A stretch of 64,000 bases of DNA, from NCBI GenBank assembly GCA_963970005.1, contig CAXAMN010026461.1, positions 1 to 64,000 of the forward strand, read 5' to 3'. Each line of letters begins with the position of its first letter. The first letter of the stretch is position 1. Positions 23,131 through 35,263 of this stretch are shown here, piece by piece. Position numbers and translations under genes: made by a program. This stretch comes from Durusdinium trenchii (Eukaryota; Sar; Dinophyceae; Suessiales; Symbiodiniaceae). The notes beneath the pieces were generated by a model, which was not told where the DNA came from, did not search any database, and was given only the letters and a program-made list of their open reading frames with translations.

Positions 23131-24440
23131 TCATATCATGTCCACAGTGCTGAAACTAGAAAGAAAAACAGAAAAACAGCAACTGCCTTTCATGACTGAT
23201 TCGCCCGTTTCTCACTCATGCTTCTAGGGCAGCTAGGGCTAGGGCTTCTTCTTGACCTTGTGAAGTCGTTGGATTGGCCAGCTTGAAAGACAATGAAAGA
23301 CATGCTCCATTTGCCGAAAGCAAGTTCCAGCCCCAACATCACCAGCTTCAATGGATAACACCTACTTTTGAAAGCTTTTGATAAACTAGGTGTTGAAAGT
23401 TGAAGGTCTGGTGTTTTGCAAAAGGCACTGGGGTGCTCTTGTTTTATCTACCAATGTCTAATAAGTTCAAAAAAGACTATACTCACCCTCTTTTCTGATG
23501 TGCGCACGTCCCCAATGCACGTCCATGCATGTCTGTATGTGCACATGTGCGTGTGTGCTCACAGGCGCATACATATCAGGATGTTGTTTGTGTATCTTTT
23601 CGCGTGCAAACGCAAACAAGAAAGCATCCTTCTGGATTTCACCGTGCTCACTGGTGATCTCACGGACCTGTGTACATCTTTGAGCATTATTGATGCTGTA
23701 TGGTGCAGTTGAACATGGCTGAACAAAATTGAAGCATGTTATAACGATATGTCACTATAAATAAACATAAGAGCCTCCGCAGCAACATAAAGACAGTCAG
23801 AGGACATCATGTAGCAAATGCCTAAACAAACTAGGACATAGCATGATTTTAAGTTACATATTGTGGCTTCTATTGCTTTTCATACCGTCCTCGATCATGC
23901 TTCGAAACGTTTCAGTGTCCTAGAAACACCTTGCAGCAACATGGAGCAACGTCGAAAACCAATGCGCAGGGTGAAGAAGCAATTGAACAAAAACCAAGCA
24001 GAAAGGAACGCATCACCGGCTCAACTAATATGAGCCCCCAAAACCACTTGCCCATGGTGCAAATATTGTGATATTCCATGACTGTGACAGACTATATAGT
24101 ACTATGCTTCTTGGCAAAGACCAACAAGACCAATGCAATTGAATGCCAAAGAAGCATCAAACAATATTAAAGATCAAAACGTGATGTAGACAAAACACTG
24201 CGATACTGCAAGCTTAAAGTAGCCACTGAAGACGTATGAAAATGCATGAGCGCAAGAAGTCATTCAACGAACCGTGCAAACATCTGACTGCACCACATTG
24301 CACCCAACCAGCATACTCCACCCATGTTTTTTAATTTTGGGCGCCAAGAAAATTCCGGATGCGCAGCCGGCATGAATCCATACTTTCAACATGAAATTGG
24401 CATGAATCCGTAGCACTCCCCCCCGTTAGGGGGTGGTGAT
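23131..24440 (+). repeat. 1.3-kb repeat unit, copy A
   Basis: This is collinear with 32803-34139 and 34143-35263. Landmarks are TCCACAGTGCTGA, GGGCAGCTAGGG, a hairpin at 23346-23405, AGCATTATTGATGCTGTATG, and an end in a C run then GTTAGGGGGTGGTGA. No intact coding frame is shared by the copies. Confidence 0.85.
23346..23405. repeat. hairpin with CTTCAAT ... AACACCTA arms
   Basis: A left arm CTTCAATGGATAACACCTA pairs with a downstream TAGGTGTTGAAAGTTGAAG. The same hairpin recurs at 26620, 29866, 33025 and 34364. Confidence 0.8.
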
Positions 24441-24474
24441 ATAAGAGAAAGGAAGAGGAAAACCAACAGGAAAA

Positions 24475-26060
24475 GGCTCTGGAGTTCTCCGGGTGGCTGT
24501 GTGTGGCTCTGACATGTGGTTATTGCGCTGCCCAATGCCACAGCAAGCCTCAACACCTGCCACTTTTAGAGCTCAAAATGCAATGGGAAAAGCTCAAAGG
24601 AGTACTCAAATTGGGCTCAAATCAACAAATTTAATGCTCAGAATATAATGGGAAAGGCTCAAGGAAGGACTCAAACTGAGCTCAAAGAGAATGAACACAT
24701 GATAGCACATGTTTAAGCATGTGAAGACCTTAGGGTGTCGCATGGTGTAATGCATTGGATTATGTGACCCAAGTCTTGCAGGCACATCTTACATGATTTG
24801 ACAGCACCACACAGGGCAGCGCCAACCAGCTTCAGACTGCAATGGATTGACAGTGCACAAGCGTTTTCAATATCTTTCAAAATACCCCAGTACCTCCTTT
24901 TGAACCGAAACATCAGGAAACTGCGCTTCAAAGACGAGAGTGGAGTGGTTGCCAAATAGTGTCCGTCGACGTTTGCCAACTTTCGGCTCTAGACCAAGTT
25001 CTCTGGGTGGCGGTGTGTAGTTGTGACGCGTGGTTTTTGAGCTGCTCAATGCCACAGCAAGCGTCAGCACCTGCCCCCTGAAAACATTAAAGCTCAAAAT
25101 GCAATGGGGAAGGCTCAAAAAATGAACTCAAATTGAGCTTAGCAAGAACAAACACATGCTTTAAGCATGCAAAGAACTTCTGGTGTCGTATCATGTAGCA
25201 CATTGCGTTATGTGATCCAAGTCTTGCAGGAAAGGTTTACTGCACCCTATGCCACAGCCCACAGCCAGCTTCAACCGCCCCCTGGCAAATTTAAAGCTCA
25301 AAAAACAATGGGAAAGGCTCAAAGAAGGGCTCAAACTGAGCTCAAACAAAAAACACCTGTTTAAGCGTGTGAAGACCTTATGGTGTCGCATGGTGTAATG
25401 CATTGTAGTATCTTGTGATCCAAGTCTTGCAGGAAAGGGTTACAGCATCTTGTCATGATCTGACAGGACCATACATGATCTTTAACAAATTAAAGACAAC
25501 AAACACCAAGCAGCCTTAGACTGAAATTGATTGAAAGTGCGCAAGCGTTTTCATAGTTCAGCGTCCACCAGGAAACATCGGGAAAACTACGCTTCTAGGA
25601 CAGGAGTGGCTGTCAAAAGGTGTCCATCGACGTTTGCAAACTTTCGGCTCTGGCGTTCTCTGGGTGGCTGTATGTGGCTGTGACAGATGGTTCTTGTGCT
25701 GCTCAATGCAACAGGAAGCCTCAACGCCCGCCCCTTGAAAACATGGAAGCTCAAAATGCAATGGGAAAGGCTCAAAAGACGGACTCAAATTGAGCTCAAA
25801 AAGAACAAACACGTGTTTAAGCAACGGAAACCTATGGGGTCTTTCTATGATGCACTACACGATTTTAAACTGACTGTTTTGACCATGTTTTACATGATTT
25901 CTCGGTAGTTGTGACACGTGGTTTCTGTGCTGTTCAATGCCACACCAGGCCGCAGCAACCTGTCCCTGACCATTTCAAACTCAAATGCCAATGGGAAAGG
26001 CTCAAAACATGGACTCAAGCTGGGCTCAAAAAGAACAAGCGCATGCACAAACATGTGAAA
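24475..26060 (+). repeat. array of GCTCAAA-type repeat units
   Basis: At least five related units (about 24475, 24990, 25240, 25640, 25895) share GTGACACGTGGTT, CAATGCCACA, AATGGGAAAGGCTCAAA and AAGAACAAACACATG. Spacing is irregular, so it is a decayed tandem array. The last unit forms the outer end of the left fold-back arm. Confidence 0.8.
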
Positions 26061-26697
26061 GCATGTGATAATCAACTTCTGGCGCACGTGAAAACCAACT
26101 TCTGACGCGTCGTGAAATCTCATTTGACGCATGTGCCACTGTGCAAAACTTGGGGGAACGTGTCCTCAGGACTGCTTGGGAAGCTTTGCAAGACTCTTCC
26201 TGCCCCATTGATCTCCATTGGTGCATCATCGGGTGGTCGCACAGGCACCTCCTCAAAGCTGCCTTGCCTAGCCACCCCTTGCACCGGAGAAGCATTCACG
26301 ATGCGGCCCGGAATGCTCGCGCGTCTCAGCACTAAAGCTTACAACATCATGCGTGGCATCACATTCAGATGAAGCTGTTTGACGCTGTTTGTGGCATCCT
26401 TGCCAGGGATAGCTGGAATGATGGGGCACGAGCCCATGCCACTGTCGAGCATGTCGCCAACTTCTGGAAACGCATTCCACAAAGACGACCTTCGCAAATA
26501 ATATCAAATTGTTTCTGGAGATACCTGAAGCTCCACATGCTTTCGGGAGACGTCTGAAACTAAACCTTTATCACCGTTTGATATCTATTATCATGATCTG
26601 CAATGTTCACCAGACATTACAAGCTTCAATGGAAAACACCTAGCCGTTTCAAAACTCGCAAAACTTTTGGAAAGCAGGTATTGTCAATTGAAGCTTG
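25975..26697 (+). repeat. fold-back structure, left outer arm
   Basis: The reverse complement of this arm is found at 29866-30650. Matching points include AATGGGAAAGGCTCAAAA, GGTGCATCATCGGGTGGTCG, GATGCGGCCCGGAATGC and GCTGGAATGATGGGGCACGA. The arm ends inward in a hairpin (26620-26697). Short frames reading LFDAVCG exist in both arms but shift frame after about 30 residues, so they are not genes. Confidence 0.9.
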
Positions 26698-27890
26698 CCA
26701 TTTTGAGAACAATGTACATATATATATATATATGCAAAATTTTGGGGTCAGGTCCTTAAAGTTTGGGGTTCTTCTTTAGGAAAATAGTGATGATGCTCTT
26801 ATCAAGAAAGGCTTTTTCAATTTCTGTTGCAGCCCTGTGGCTACCCTGGCGCGTGTGCAGTTTGAGCCCAACCCGTCCAAACTAACAAAAAACATACAAA
26901 TGACATTTGTGCTTTTTAATAACAAAAATCAAAGAAAACGGACTTTAAACCATGCAAATATCAGAAAATCTCGGAATTAAAAATGAAAAACAAAGGTTTG
27001 GAACCCTGGTCACGACTCAAAATTAACAACAGAAACATGTTTTGTAGTCTACAAGCTTAGTTCGAAGCTCCTGGCCCAATGACTTAGGAAAATAGTTTTT
27101 TTTGCAAATAACTATTTAAAGTTTCTTTCCTGACCCTGCTGCCACCTTGCTACATTATATATATATATATATAAACCGCCTTCAAGCAAACACCGGAAAT
27201 TGTCCAAAATCACCCAAGCATGTATATATTTAAATTGGCATAAGACTTGAATTGGGGCTTGGTCCAAAGCCTATTGTCACCTCTTGGCTGTGCACACTTG
27301 TTTTTTGCTGGAGGTGTGCAGTTATGTGACGAGAGGGAAACAAGTCGTGAGTGGGTTCTTGGGTCAAGGCTTTGCCCCCCGGCTCAATCGAAAAATGACA
27401 ATAGATTCTTGAGGGAAACCAAGTTTTTCTATACTTGCCGGAACTAGTGAGAAGTTGCAAAAGACAAGCTAAAAGTAAAGCCAAGAATGAAAAAACAAGA
27501 CATCAAACAACTTTTGACAATTATGGTGAACTGAATGCTTGAACAACTCATATTGAAATTAAAAAATAATGAATGCAAAGTTAATCGTGTTTTAAGGTCG
27601 AAAAGACTCAGACTAATGTCACTTCTGGGCATGGCAGGAACAGGGCTGCACCAATAGTGTCAAGAAGAGGCACAGTCAACGCAGTTTTTATTGTTCCACG
27701 CCGGCTCTGGCTTTCTTAGGCTACCGAAGTCAGAGCGCAAAGTTTTCGCATTTTGCTGACAAGCACTGCAACAGCTATTCGCTCTTCTTTTTTGACCCTT
27801 CACGCAGCGCAAGGGACATGCTGCCCGTTTCTCACAGCACCATTCGCAGTTTTGTACGCTTGCTCCCAGCTCCAGTGCATCGTCTTTTAG
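26698..27890. other. insert on the left side of the fold-back
   Basis: About 1.2 kb has no mirror partner on the right side, which explains why the outer arms are not centred on the inner palindrome. It contains TA microsatellites near 26717 and 27157 and two loosely related stretches with TTAGGAAAATAGT. No gene was recognised. Confidence 0.55.
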
Positions 27891-27894
27891 GGTT

Positions 27895-28313
27895 TAGGAT
27901 GCTGGCCGCCCGCCGCAAGCGCCAAAAACTTCTGCACAAGTCCCTGAAATCTGGAACTTACAGATTTGCCTGCCACAGGCACAAATGTTTTCTAACATGT
28001 TTGAGTTCATAAATTTAAGAACTAAAAGATTTTCCCGCTGGAGGCGCGCAACATTTTCCAAAAGTTCTGAAGGTTCCTAATTTAGGAATTCAAGGATTTG
28101 ACTGCTGCAGGCGCAAAAACTTCTTTCAACATGTTCAAAGTATTTAAAATTTGAAGCTCAAGGGTTTGCCCGCCGCAGGCGCAAATTAAAAAAAAGCGCG
28201 CAAAAGAATGCAAATTTTCATAATTCAATTTAGGAACTTAAGGCTTGCCCGCCGCAGGCGGAAGTTTCGGAAAAATAAGGGATTTGCCCGCCGCAGGCGC
28301 AATATCTTTATTT
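27895..28313 (+). repeat. GCCCGCCGCAGGCGC repeat, left side of fold-back
   Basis: About seven GCCCGCCGCAGGCGC-like boxes are spaced 40-80 bp apart in AT-rich DNA. The mirror image GCGCCTGCGGCGGGC lies at 29578-29830. Each box is itself an imperfect palindrome. Confidence 0.8.
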
Positions 28314-28317
28314 AACG

Positions 28318-28655
28318 GTCAAAATCCTTCCGGCTCCCTTCCCCCCAGTTCTTCCAGTTACCACCAGTTCCCTTCCCCAAGTTCCCTTCCTCCACTCGCC
28401 TTCCGCCAGTTCCCTGAGCTCTAGTTCCCTTCCTCCAGTTCCCTTCCCCCCCAGTTCCCTCCTCCAGTCGCCTTCCGCCAGTTCCCTGCGTCCAGTTCCC
28501 TTCCCCCAGCTCCAGTTCCCTTCCGCCAGTTCCCTTCCCCCAGTTCCCTCCCTCCAGTTCCCTTCCCCCAGTTCCTTTCCTCCAGTCGCCTTCCACCAGT
28601 TTCCTGCGTTCAGTGCCCTTCCTCCAGTTCCCTTCGTCCAGGTTCCTTGCCTCCC
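28318..28655 (+). repeat. CCAGTTCCCTTCC array, left side of fold-back
   Basis: A degenerate tandem array of about 13-15 bp units. The mirror image (GGAAGGGAACTGG) is at 29138-29560. Confidence 0.9.
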
Positions 28656-28821
28656 GGATGTTGCACTAACATCCGTTTTTGATGATGTTTAAAACATGTT
28701 TTTGCCGTTTTTATCAGTTTTGTTTTTGGTTATTTTTGATGTTTTCATCAAAAACAAAAAAGCAAAAATACATCTTCAAAAAATCATCGAAAATAATCAA
28801 AAACAAAAACTTCAAAAAAGA

Positions 28822-28956
28822 ACAACTTGTGACTAACAGCCCGGCAGTTAGTCACAAGTCAGGAGTTTTCGTCGCAAGTAGGCCTTCAAAACAAGGCTAC
28901 TTGTGACGAAAAAGCCTGACTTGTGACTAACTGCCGGGCTGTTAGTCACAAGTTGT
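28822..28956. repeat. central nested palindrome of the fold-back
   Basis: Two arms of about 62 bp are separated by only 10 bp. Within each arm lies a smaller hairpin (28826-28858 and 28920-28952) with 12-bp perfect stems CTTGTGACTAAC / GTTAGTCACAAG. The symmetry continues outward through A/T-rich DNA to the CCAGTTCCC arrays. Confidence 0.95.
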
Positions 28957-29137
28957 ATTTTTTGAAGTTTTTGTTTTTGAAGTTTTTGTTTTTTCTTGGA
29001 AATTTTGTTTTTTAGTTGTTTCGACGTATTGAAGATGTATGTTTGAAGCTTTTGGTTTTGATGAAAACATCAAATAATCATCAAAAAACCTTCAAAAAAC
29101 AACAAAAATGTTTAAACATCATCGATAACATATGTAG

Positions 29138-29560
29138 GCAAGGAACCTGGGCGAAGGGAACTGGAACTGGGGAAGGGAACTGGACGCACGGAACTGGCAG
29201 AAGGTGACTGGGGAAGGGAACTGGAGCTGGAGGAACTGGAGGAAGGGAACTGGAGCTGGGGAAACGGAAGTGGAGGCAGGGGTAAGGGGACTGGAGGAAG
29301 GGAACTGGGGAACTGGGGGAAAGGAACTGGAAGAAGGGAACTAGAGTTGGGGGAAGGGAAGTGGAGGCAGGGAACTGGCGGAAGGCGACTGGAGGAAGAG
29401 AACTGGGGAACTGGAAGAAGGGAGCTGGAGTTGGGGGAAGGGAACTGGAGGCAGGGAACTGGCGGAAGACGACTGGAGGAGGGAACTGGGGGGAAGGGAA
29501 CTGGCGGAAGACGACTGGAGGAAAGGAAACTTGGAAGAACTGGGGGGAAGGGATTTGGGA
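29138..29560 (-). repeat. GGAAGGGAACTGG array, right side of fold-back
   Basis: Mirror image of the array at 28318-28655. Gly/Glu/Lys/Trp-rich frames through it are artefacts of the repeat. Confidence 0.9.
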
Positions 29561-29577
29561 TTATAAGCCATACAAAA

Positions 29578-29830
29578 AAAGTGCACCTGCGGCGGGCAAA
29601 TTCCTTATTTTTCCGAAACTTCCGCCTGCGGCGGGCAAATCTTTAAGTTCCTAAATTAAGTTATTGAAAATTGTTTTCTATTGTTTTTTTGGTGTTTCTA
29701 TTTGAATTTGCGCCTGCGGCGGGCAAACCCTTAAGCTTAAGCTTCCAAATTTAAATACGCTCTAAGATTTGAAAGTTCTTGGGCCTGCAACTGGCAAATC
29801 CTTAAGTTCCTAAATCTTTCTGCTACTTAC
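29578..29830 (-). repeat. GCGCCTGCGGCGGGC repeat, right side of fold-back
   Basis: About four boxes mirror those at 27895-28313; this side is shorter. Confidence 0.75.
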
Positions 29831-29865
29831 GATTTTTTCAAATACTAACACCGTTCTCAAAATTT

Positions 29866-30650
29866 CAAGCTTCAATTGACAACATCTGCTTTCCAAACGT
29901 TTTGCAAGTTTTGAAAGAGCTAGGTGTTTTCCATTGAAGCTTGTATTGTCTTGTGATGCGAGGTGCTGGTTTCACGGGCAGCCCAGGCGCAGGACATTGC
30001 AGATCATGATAAAAGATATGAAACATCATGGAACGGTGATAAAGGTTTAGTTTCAGACATCTCGAAAAAACATGTGGAGCTTCAGGTATCTCAAGAGATT
30101 GCTTGATATTATTTGCGAAGGTCGTCTTTGTGGACCGAGCGCGTTTCCGAAAGTTGATGACGTGGCCGACAGTGGCATGGGCTCGTGCCCCATCATTCCA
30201 GCTATCCTTGGCAAGGGTGCCACAAACAGCATCAAACAGTTGTTTTAGCTTCATCTGAATGCGATGCCAGGCATGATGTTGCAAGCTTTAGAGCTGAGAC
30301 GTGCATTCCGGGCCGCATCGTGAATGCTTCTCCAGTCGCCAGGCAGCTTTGAGGAGGTGCCTGTGCGACCACCCGATGATGCACCAATGGAGATCAATGG
30401 AGCAGGAAGAGTCGGGTCCGAAGCAGTCCAGAGGACACGTGCCCGAAAGTTTTGCGCAGGGGTCCCTCAAACATATGTTTATATATGTATATATATTTTT
30501 TTAATGTTACTTTGCAAATGCACCAGATGAGATTTCATGATGGGTCAGAAGTTGGTTTTCACATGCTCTCACATGTTTGTGCATGCGCTTGTTCTTTTTG
30601 AGCCCAGTTTGAGTCCATTTTTGAGCCTTTCCCATTGGAATTTGAGTTTC
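29866..30650 (-). repeat. fold-back structure, right outer arm
   Basis: Reverse complement of 25975-26697, starting with its own hairpin (29866-29943). It carries an extra TATATATGTATATA-rich stretch near 30480. The arms differ by many point changes and small indels, so the structure is old or fast-evolving. Confidence 0.9.
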
Positions 30651-32800
30651 CAGGTTTCGACAGATTCCCCAAGTTTTGAGCCTTTTCCAGGCTTTGACAA
30701 ATGCCAGGCCAAACTCCCAAGTGTGATTCTCAGAAGATTACATCTTGTAGCATATTGTAAAATGCAAAGCAGCAAAACTCAATCCAAATCAAATCTCCGA
30801 TTTACTCCTAAGAATCACAGACAGTACAGAAAGAACTTCAAAGCTTTGCCGGAAATGCTTGGATATGCTTAGATGATTTGCGCCCAAAATTCTGTTGCAA
30901 TATGTTGCAGAGACATAAAACTATCCACAGTGCCACGGGTGATTCAGGTGACCACCGGTGTTTGAACCAGGCAACGCCCTGTGCAAAACACTGCAGCATG
31001 ATGCTAAATGTGCTTCCAATATCTTCCAATCACAGTCTGGATTATATGAGAACAAATGAGGATACTCAACAGAAGCTGTATGAAGCTGTCCATCCCCACA
31101 CATCCCATCGTATCCCCACACACACTGCGCTGTCAGAAGTGTTCAGGGCACAGGGGCCACTGAGAGAACTTAGCGCAAACAAGGTGCACTGGTGAGTTTC
31201 ACCAGCTCGGTGATCTACCAAACGGCAAACGTCTTGATAGCGCCCCTACAGAACAGGGCAGCCTTGCTCCGTGTGACTTGACTGGAACTCTGCGAACGCC
31301 AATCTGCATGGGGCTAGAGCACGCAGGCCAGCTTGCCTCAACCTCTTCACAGACTTTTTTGAGATCGACGCAAGAAAGGACTTTGGTGGCAATGTTTTCT
31401 CTGAAGACTTACCATCACTGGCAAGAAAGGAATCACCCTGTCGCTGTTGCTTTGGGGTTATCAAGCCAATCTGCTGACGTCCTGAGTCCAGGTTGGCGCA
31501 ACGTCTCCGCTGACATGACATGTCTTGCAAATACTCTTGAGGGCTTCTTCACTGAAGCGCTGGGCTGGAAACACGGGCGCTTCATCTTTTTGGCTTTTAT
31601 CCCTCTTCATGTCAACATGCACTGAGACATGTCTACCCAAAGCTCTTGCTTGTTCACAGCAACTCACGCGCATGACTTCCACCTACTACACCAAATTACA
31701 ACCTACTAGACTTTTAAATAGATACATAGACTCTGGACTTGACGAAACTCTTGTAAGCCCACTAACATGACAAGTTCTTTCGTGACACTGCTTGACACTG
31801 TAAAGGATTGTACCAGGTACCACATCAGGTCGCATCATATCTCATCTCATGGTATCTCATGGCACACAGGCGAAACTTGCAAAACTATGCGGAACATCAT
31901 GAAACATTACCAAGCAACACAAGAACAAGCGCCCCACAGCTGAAAGGTAGACCGTCGCGCTCTCGCAGAAGTACTTGCAGGACTGCTCACCGATGAGTAC
32001 AGTCGTACGCCCAAGAAACCCTGCGGTCAGGAGTAAGGCCTACAGAATCGTATCCTGACCTTCGCACTGGTTTGCCCTCCTGTTTGCCCATGACCAGGGT
32101 TTCATCTCCTGCCCTCAAGAAGGCTTCCAAGCATTCGTCACCAGTGACGTCATGAATGGCACTGAATTTTATTGAAATCTGCTGAGCTGCACAGGAAAGA
32201 TAACACATACAAAGACGTACAAGGGCAAAACATAATGTTGAAGATTGCTCAAAAGTAACAATCTTCTAGAACAGGGCAGATGACTCGATATGGCTTGCAA
32301 AGCAAGGCGGGAAGCAATCTTCATAAGCTCAGGACTCAAGTTTGGGAAGTCTCTCCATGCCAGGCATTTTGAGGACAGCTCCAAGGCAATCAGCAGAATT
32401 CTGGCAGCCCTGGTCAGGATGGGCGGTTGGTTCACCGGTGACCACGAGGCTGAAGCAACTCTTTGCGCATCTTGTCTTGAATATCTGCTCCTTTGGCTTC
32501 AGCCACAGCCACCAATGAGCCCCAGTGTTTTTTCAAGAGCGGGATTGAGCCAACTGGCGCTTAACCATGCACTATTGTATAATATCACGCACTCTCGGGG
32601 CAACAAAGAAATTTCACGGGGTGATCCAATTTCGGATACTTTCACACACCGCACTATATCATACTATGTCATATATCATTTCATGCTTCACCACCTTACA
32701 CGCAAGAGTATACCGTAATTTAGTTACACGCGCTCATACGCAGTCATTCGCAAACTGTGCTTGAAAAAGACGCTAGCCACCTCTAACCACCATGTACATT
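30651..32800. other. no gene recognised
   Basis: Mixed DNA between the fold-back and the tandem units. Several 60-140 codon frames are open on both strands, for example 32290-32718 plus, but none has convincing borders or a known motif. Confidence 0.4.
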
Positions 32801-32802
32801 TT

Positions 32803-34139
32803 CTCGTATCTTGTCCACAGTGCTGAAACTATAAAGCAAAAGAGAACAAAACAGCAGTTGCCTTTCATGACTAAGGTTGAATGATTCGCCCGTTTCTCAC
32901 CCATGCTTCTAGGGCAGCTAGGGCATTTTCTTGACCTTGTGAGGTCGTTGGATTGGCCAGCATGAAGGACCATGAAAAACGTGCTCCATTTGCTGAAAAC
33001 AAATTCCAGCCCCAACATCACCAGCTTCAATGGACAACACCTACTTTTGAAAGCTTTTTTGCCAAACTAGGTGTTGAAAATTGAAGGTCTGGTGTTTTGC
33101 AAAAGATTGCACTACCCCTCAACCCCTTGCGCACGAACGTAGGTCCATGCGTGCCTGTATGTGCACATGTGTGTGTGTGCATACATGCGCACACATATCA
33201 GGATGTTTCTACGTAAATCTTTTTGCGTGCAAATGCAGGCAAGCAAGCATCCTTCTGGATTTCGCGACATTTCTTGCTTTCCAGTGCACTGGATAGAATG
33301 CGATCCAAAAGCACACCGTACTCACTGGTGATCTCATGGACCTGTCCACATCTTTGAGCATTATTGACGCAGTATGGTGCAGTGGAAAATGGCTGAACAA
33401 AATTGAAGCATGTTAAAACGATGTGTCGCTATAGGAACATAAGGACCGCCACAGCAACATAAAGACAGCCGCATCATGTAGCAAATGCCTGGCCAAACTT
33501 TGACACAGCTCGGTTTTTGTTACATAAGTGTTACATGTTATTGTTTTTAAACTTTTCGCACCATTCTCGATCATGCTTCTAAGCATTTCAATGTTCTTGA
33601 AACATCTTGCAGCAACACGGAGCAACGTCGAACACCAATGCACAGGGTGAAGAAAGTACTGAACAACAACCAAGCAGAAAGGAACACATCACCGGCTCAA
33701 CTAAGATGAGCCCCAATACTGCTTGATCATCGCGCAAAATTGTGATATTAATACGCTTTCTTTGACTATGACAGACTACGATGCGCTACGTGTCTTGGCA
33801 AAGACCAAGAAGACCAATGCAGTTAAATGCCCCAAAAGCATCAAAGAGATTAAACATCAAAACGTGAGCAAGATAAAGAGCAAGATAGTGCACTGCGGTA
33901 CTACAAGCATAAAGTGGCAAGTGAAGACATATGAACATGCAAGAGCACAAGAAACCGTTCAACAAAAGCATGAAAAAATCTGCCAGCGCCAGATTGCACC
34001 CACCCAGCGCATTCCAGCCAGGCGTCTTTTTTTCAGCGCCAAGAAAGTTCCGGGTGTGCAACCAGCATGAATCGATGCTTTCCACAGGAAACTTGCATGA
34101 ATCGGTAGCCATTAACCCCCCTTAAAGGGTGGTGAGATT
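32803..34139 (+). repeat. 1.3-kb repeat unit, copy B
   Basis: Same orientation as copies A and C. Its hairpin is at 33025-33086. It ends AACCCCCCTTAAAGGGTGGTGA and is followed at once by copy C, so B and C are head-to-tail. Confidence 0.85.
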
Positions 34140-34142
34140 ATG

Positions 34143-35263
34143 TCATATCATGTCCACAGTGCTGACAACATAAAGCAAAAGAGAACAAAGCAGCAGCTGC
34201 CTTTCATGACTAAGGTTGAACGATTCGCCCGTTTCTCACCCATGCTTCTAGGGCAGCTAGGGCATTTTCTTGACCTTGTGAGGTCGTTGGATTGGCCAGC
34301 GTGAAAGACCATGAACGACATGCCCCAATTGCCGAAAACAAATTCCAGCCACAACATCACCAGCTTCAATGGACAACACCTACTTTTGAAAGCTTTTGCC
34401 AAACTAGGTGTTGAAAATTGAAGGTCTGGTGTTTTGCGAAAGACACTGGATAGAATGTCTTCCAAAGGCACACGTACTCACGGGTGATCTCGCGGACGTG
34501 TGGACATCTTTGAGCATTAGTGAGGCTGTATGGTGCAGTTGAAAATGGTTGAAAACAATTGAAGCATGTTAAAACGATGTGTCGCTATAGGAACATAAGG
34601 ACCGCCACAGCAACATAAAGGCAGTCGCAGGACGTCATGTAGCAAATTCTTGAACAAACTAGGACACAGCGGGATTTTTGTCACATAAGTGCCACATGTT
34701 TGTTTTTATTGCTTTTCAGTACATTCCCAATCATGCTTCTAAACGTTTCAGTGTTTTTGAATCATCTTGCAGCAACAAGGAGCAGCGGAGAACACCAATG
34801 CACAGGGTGAAGAAAGTACTGAACAATCATCAAGCAGAAAGGAACACATCACCGGCATCATGGCGCAAAAAATTGTGATATTGATATGCTTTGACTATGA
34901 CAGACTACGTTATACGATGTTTCTTGGCAAAGACCAAGAAGACCAATCCCTTAAAGCACCAAACAGCTTAAAAGCAAAACGTGATCCAAATAAAACATTG
35001 CGGTACTACAAGCTCAAAGTAGCCAGCGAAAACGTGTGAAAATGCATGAGCACAAGAAACCATTCAACAAAAGCATAAAAACTTTTCTGCCTGCACCATA
35101 TTGCACCCACTCAGCATATTCCACCCATGTGTCTTTATTGAGCGCCAAGGAAATTCCGGATGTGCAGCCGGCATGAATCCATACTTTCCACATGTAATCT
35201 GCTGATTTGCTGAATCCGCAACCCCCCCGTTGAAATTGGCTAGCCATTACACCCCCCCGGCAC
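34143..35263 (+). repeat. 1.1-kb repeat unit, copy C
   Basis: It lacks the TGTATGTGCACATG segment that A and B have after the hairpin (34364-34423). It ends in a variant tail, ACCCCCCCGTTGAAATTGG, then GGCTAGCC and a C run. Confidence 0.85.

Noticed and set aside
22712..23227. Lys/Glu-rich and Phe/Leu-rich frames on the two strands
   Set aside because: Products of purine-rich low-complexity DNA.
27895..28313. CRISPR-like spacing of GCCCGCCGCAGGCGC boxes
   Set aside because: Spacing and spacer lengths are irregular, boxes vary, they are mirrored on the other side of the fold-back, and the genome is eukaryotic.
28312..29654. Gly/Glu/Trp/Lys-rich repetitive frames
   Set aside because: They only translate the GGGAACTGG arrays of the fold-back structure.
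29865..30284. 139-codon minus-strand frame with LFDAVCG, also found in the left arm
   Set aside because: The two arms agree in protein for about 30 residues, then continue in different frames, so the similarity is at DNA level and not a maintained gene.
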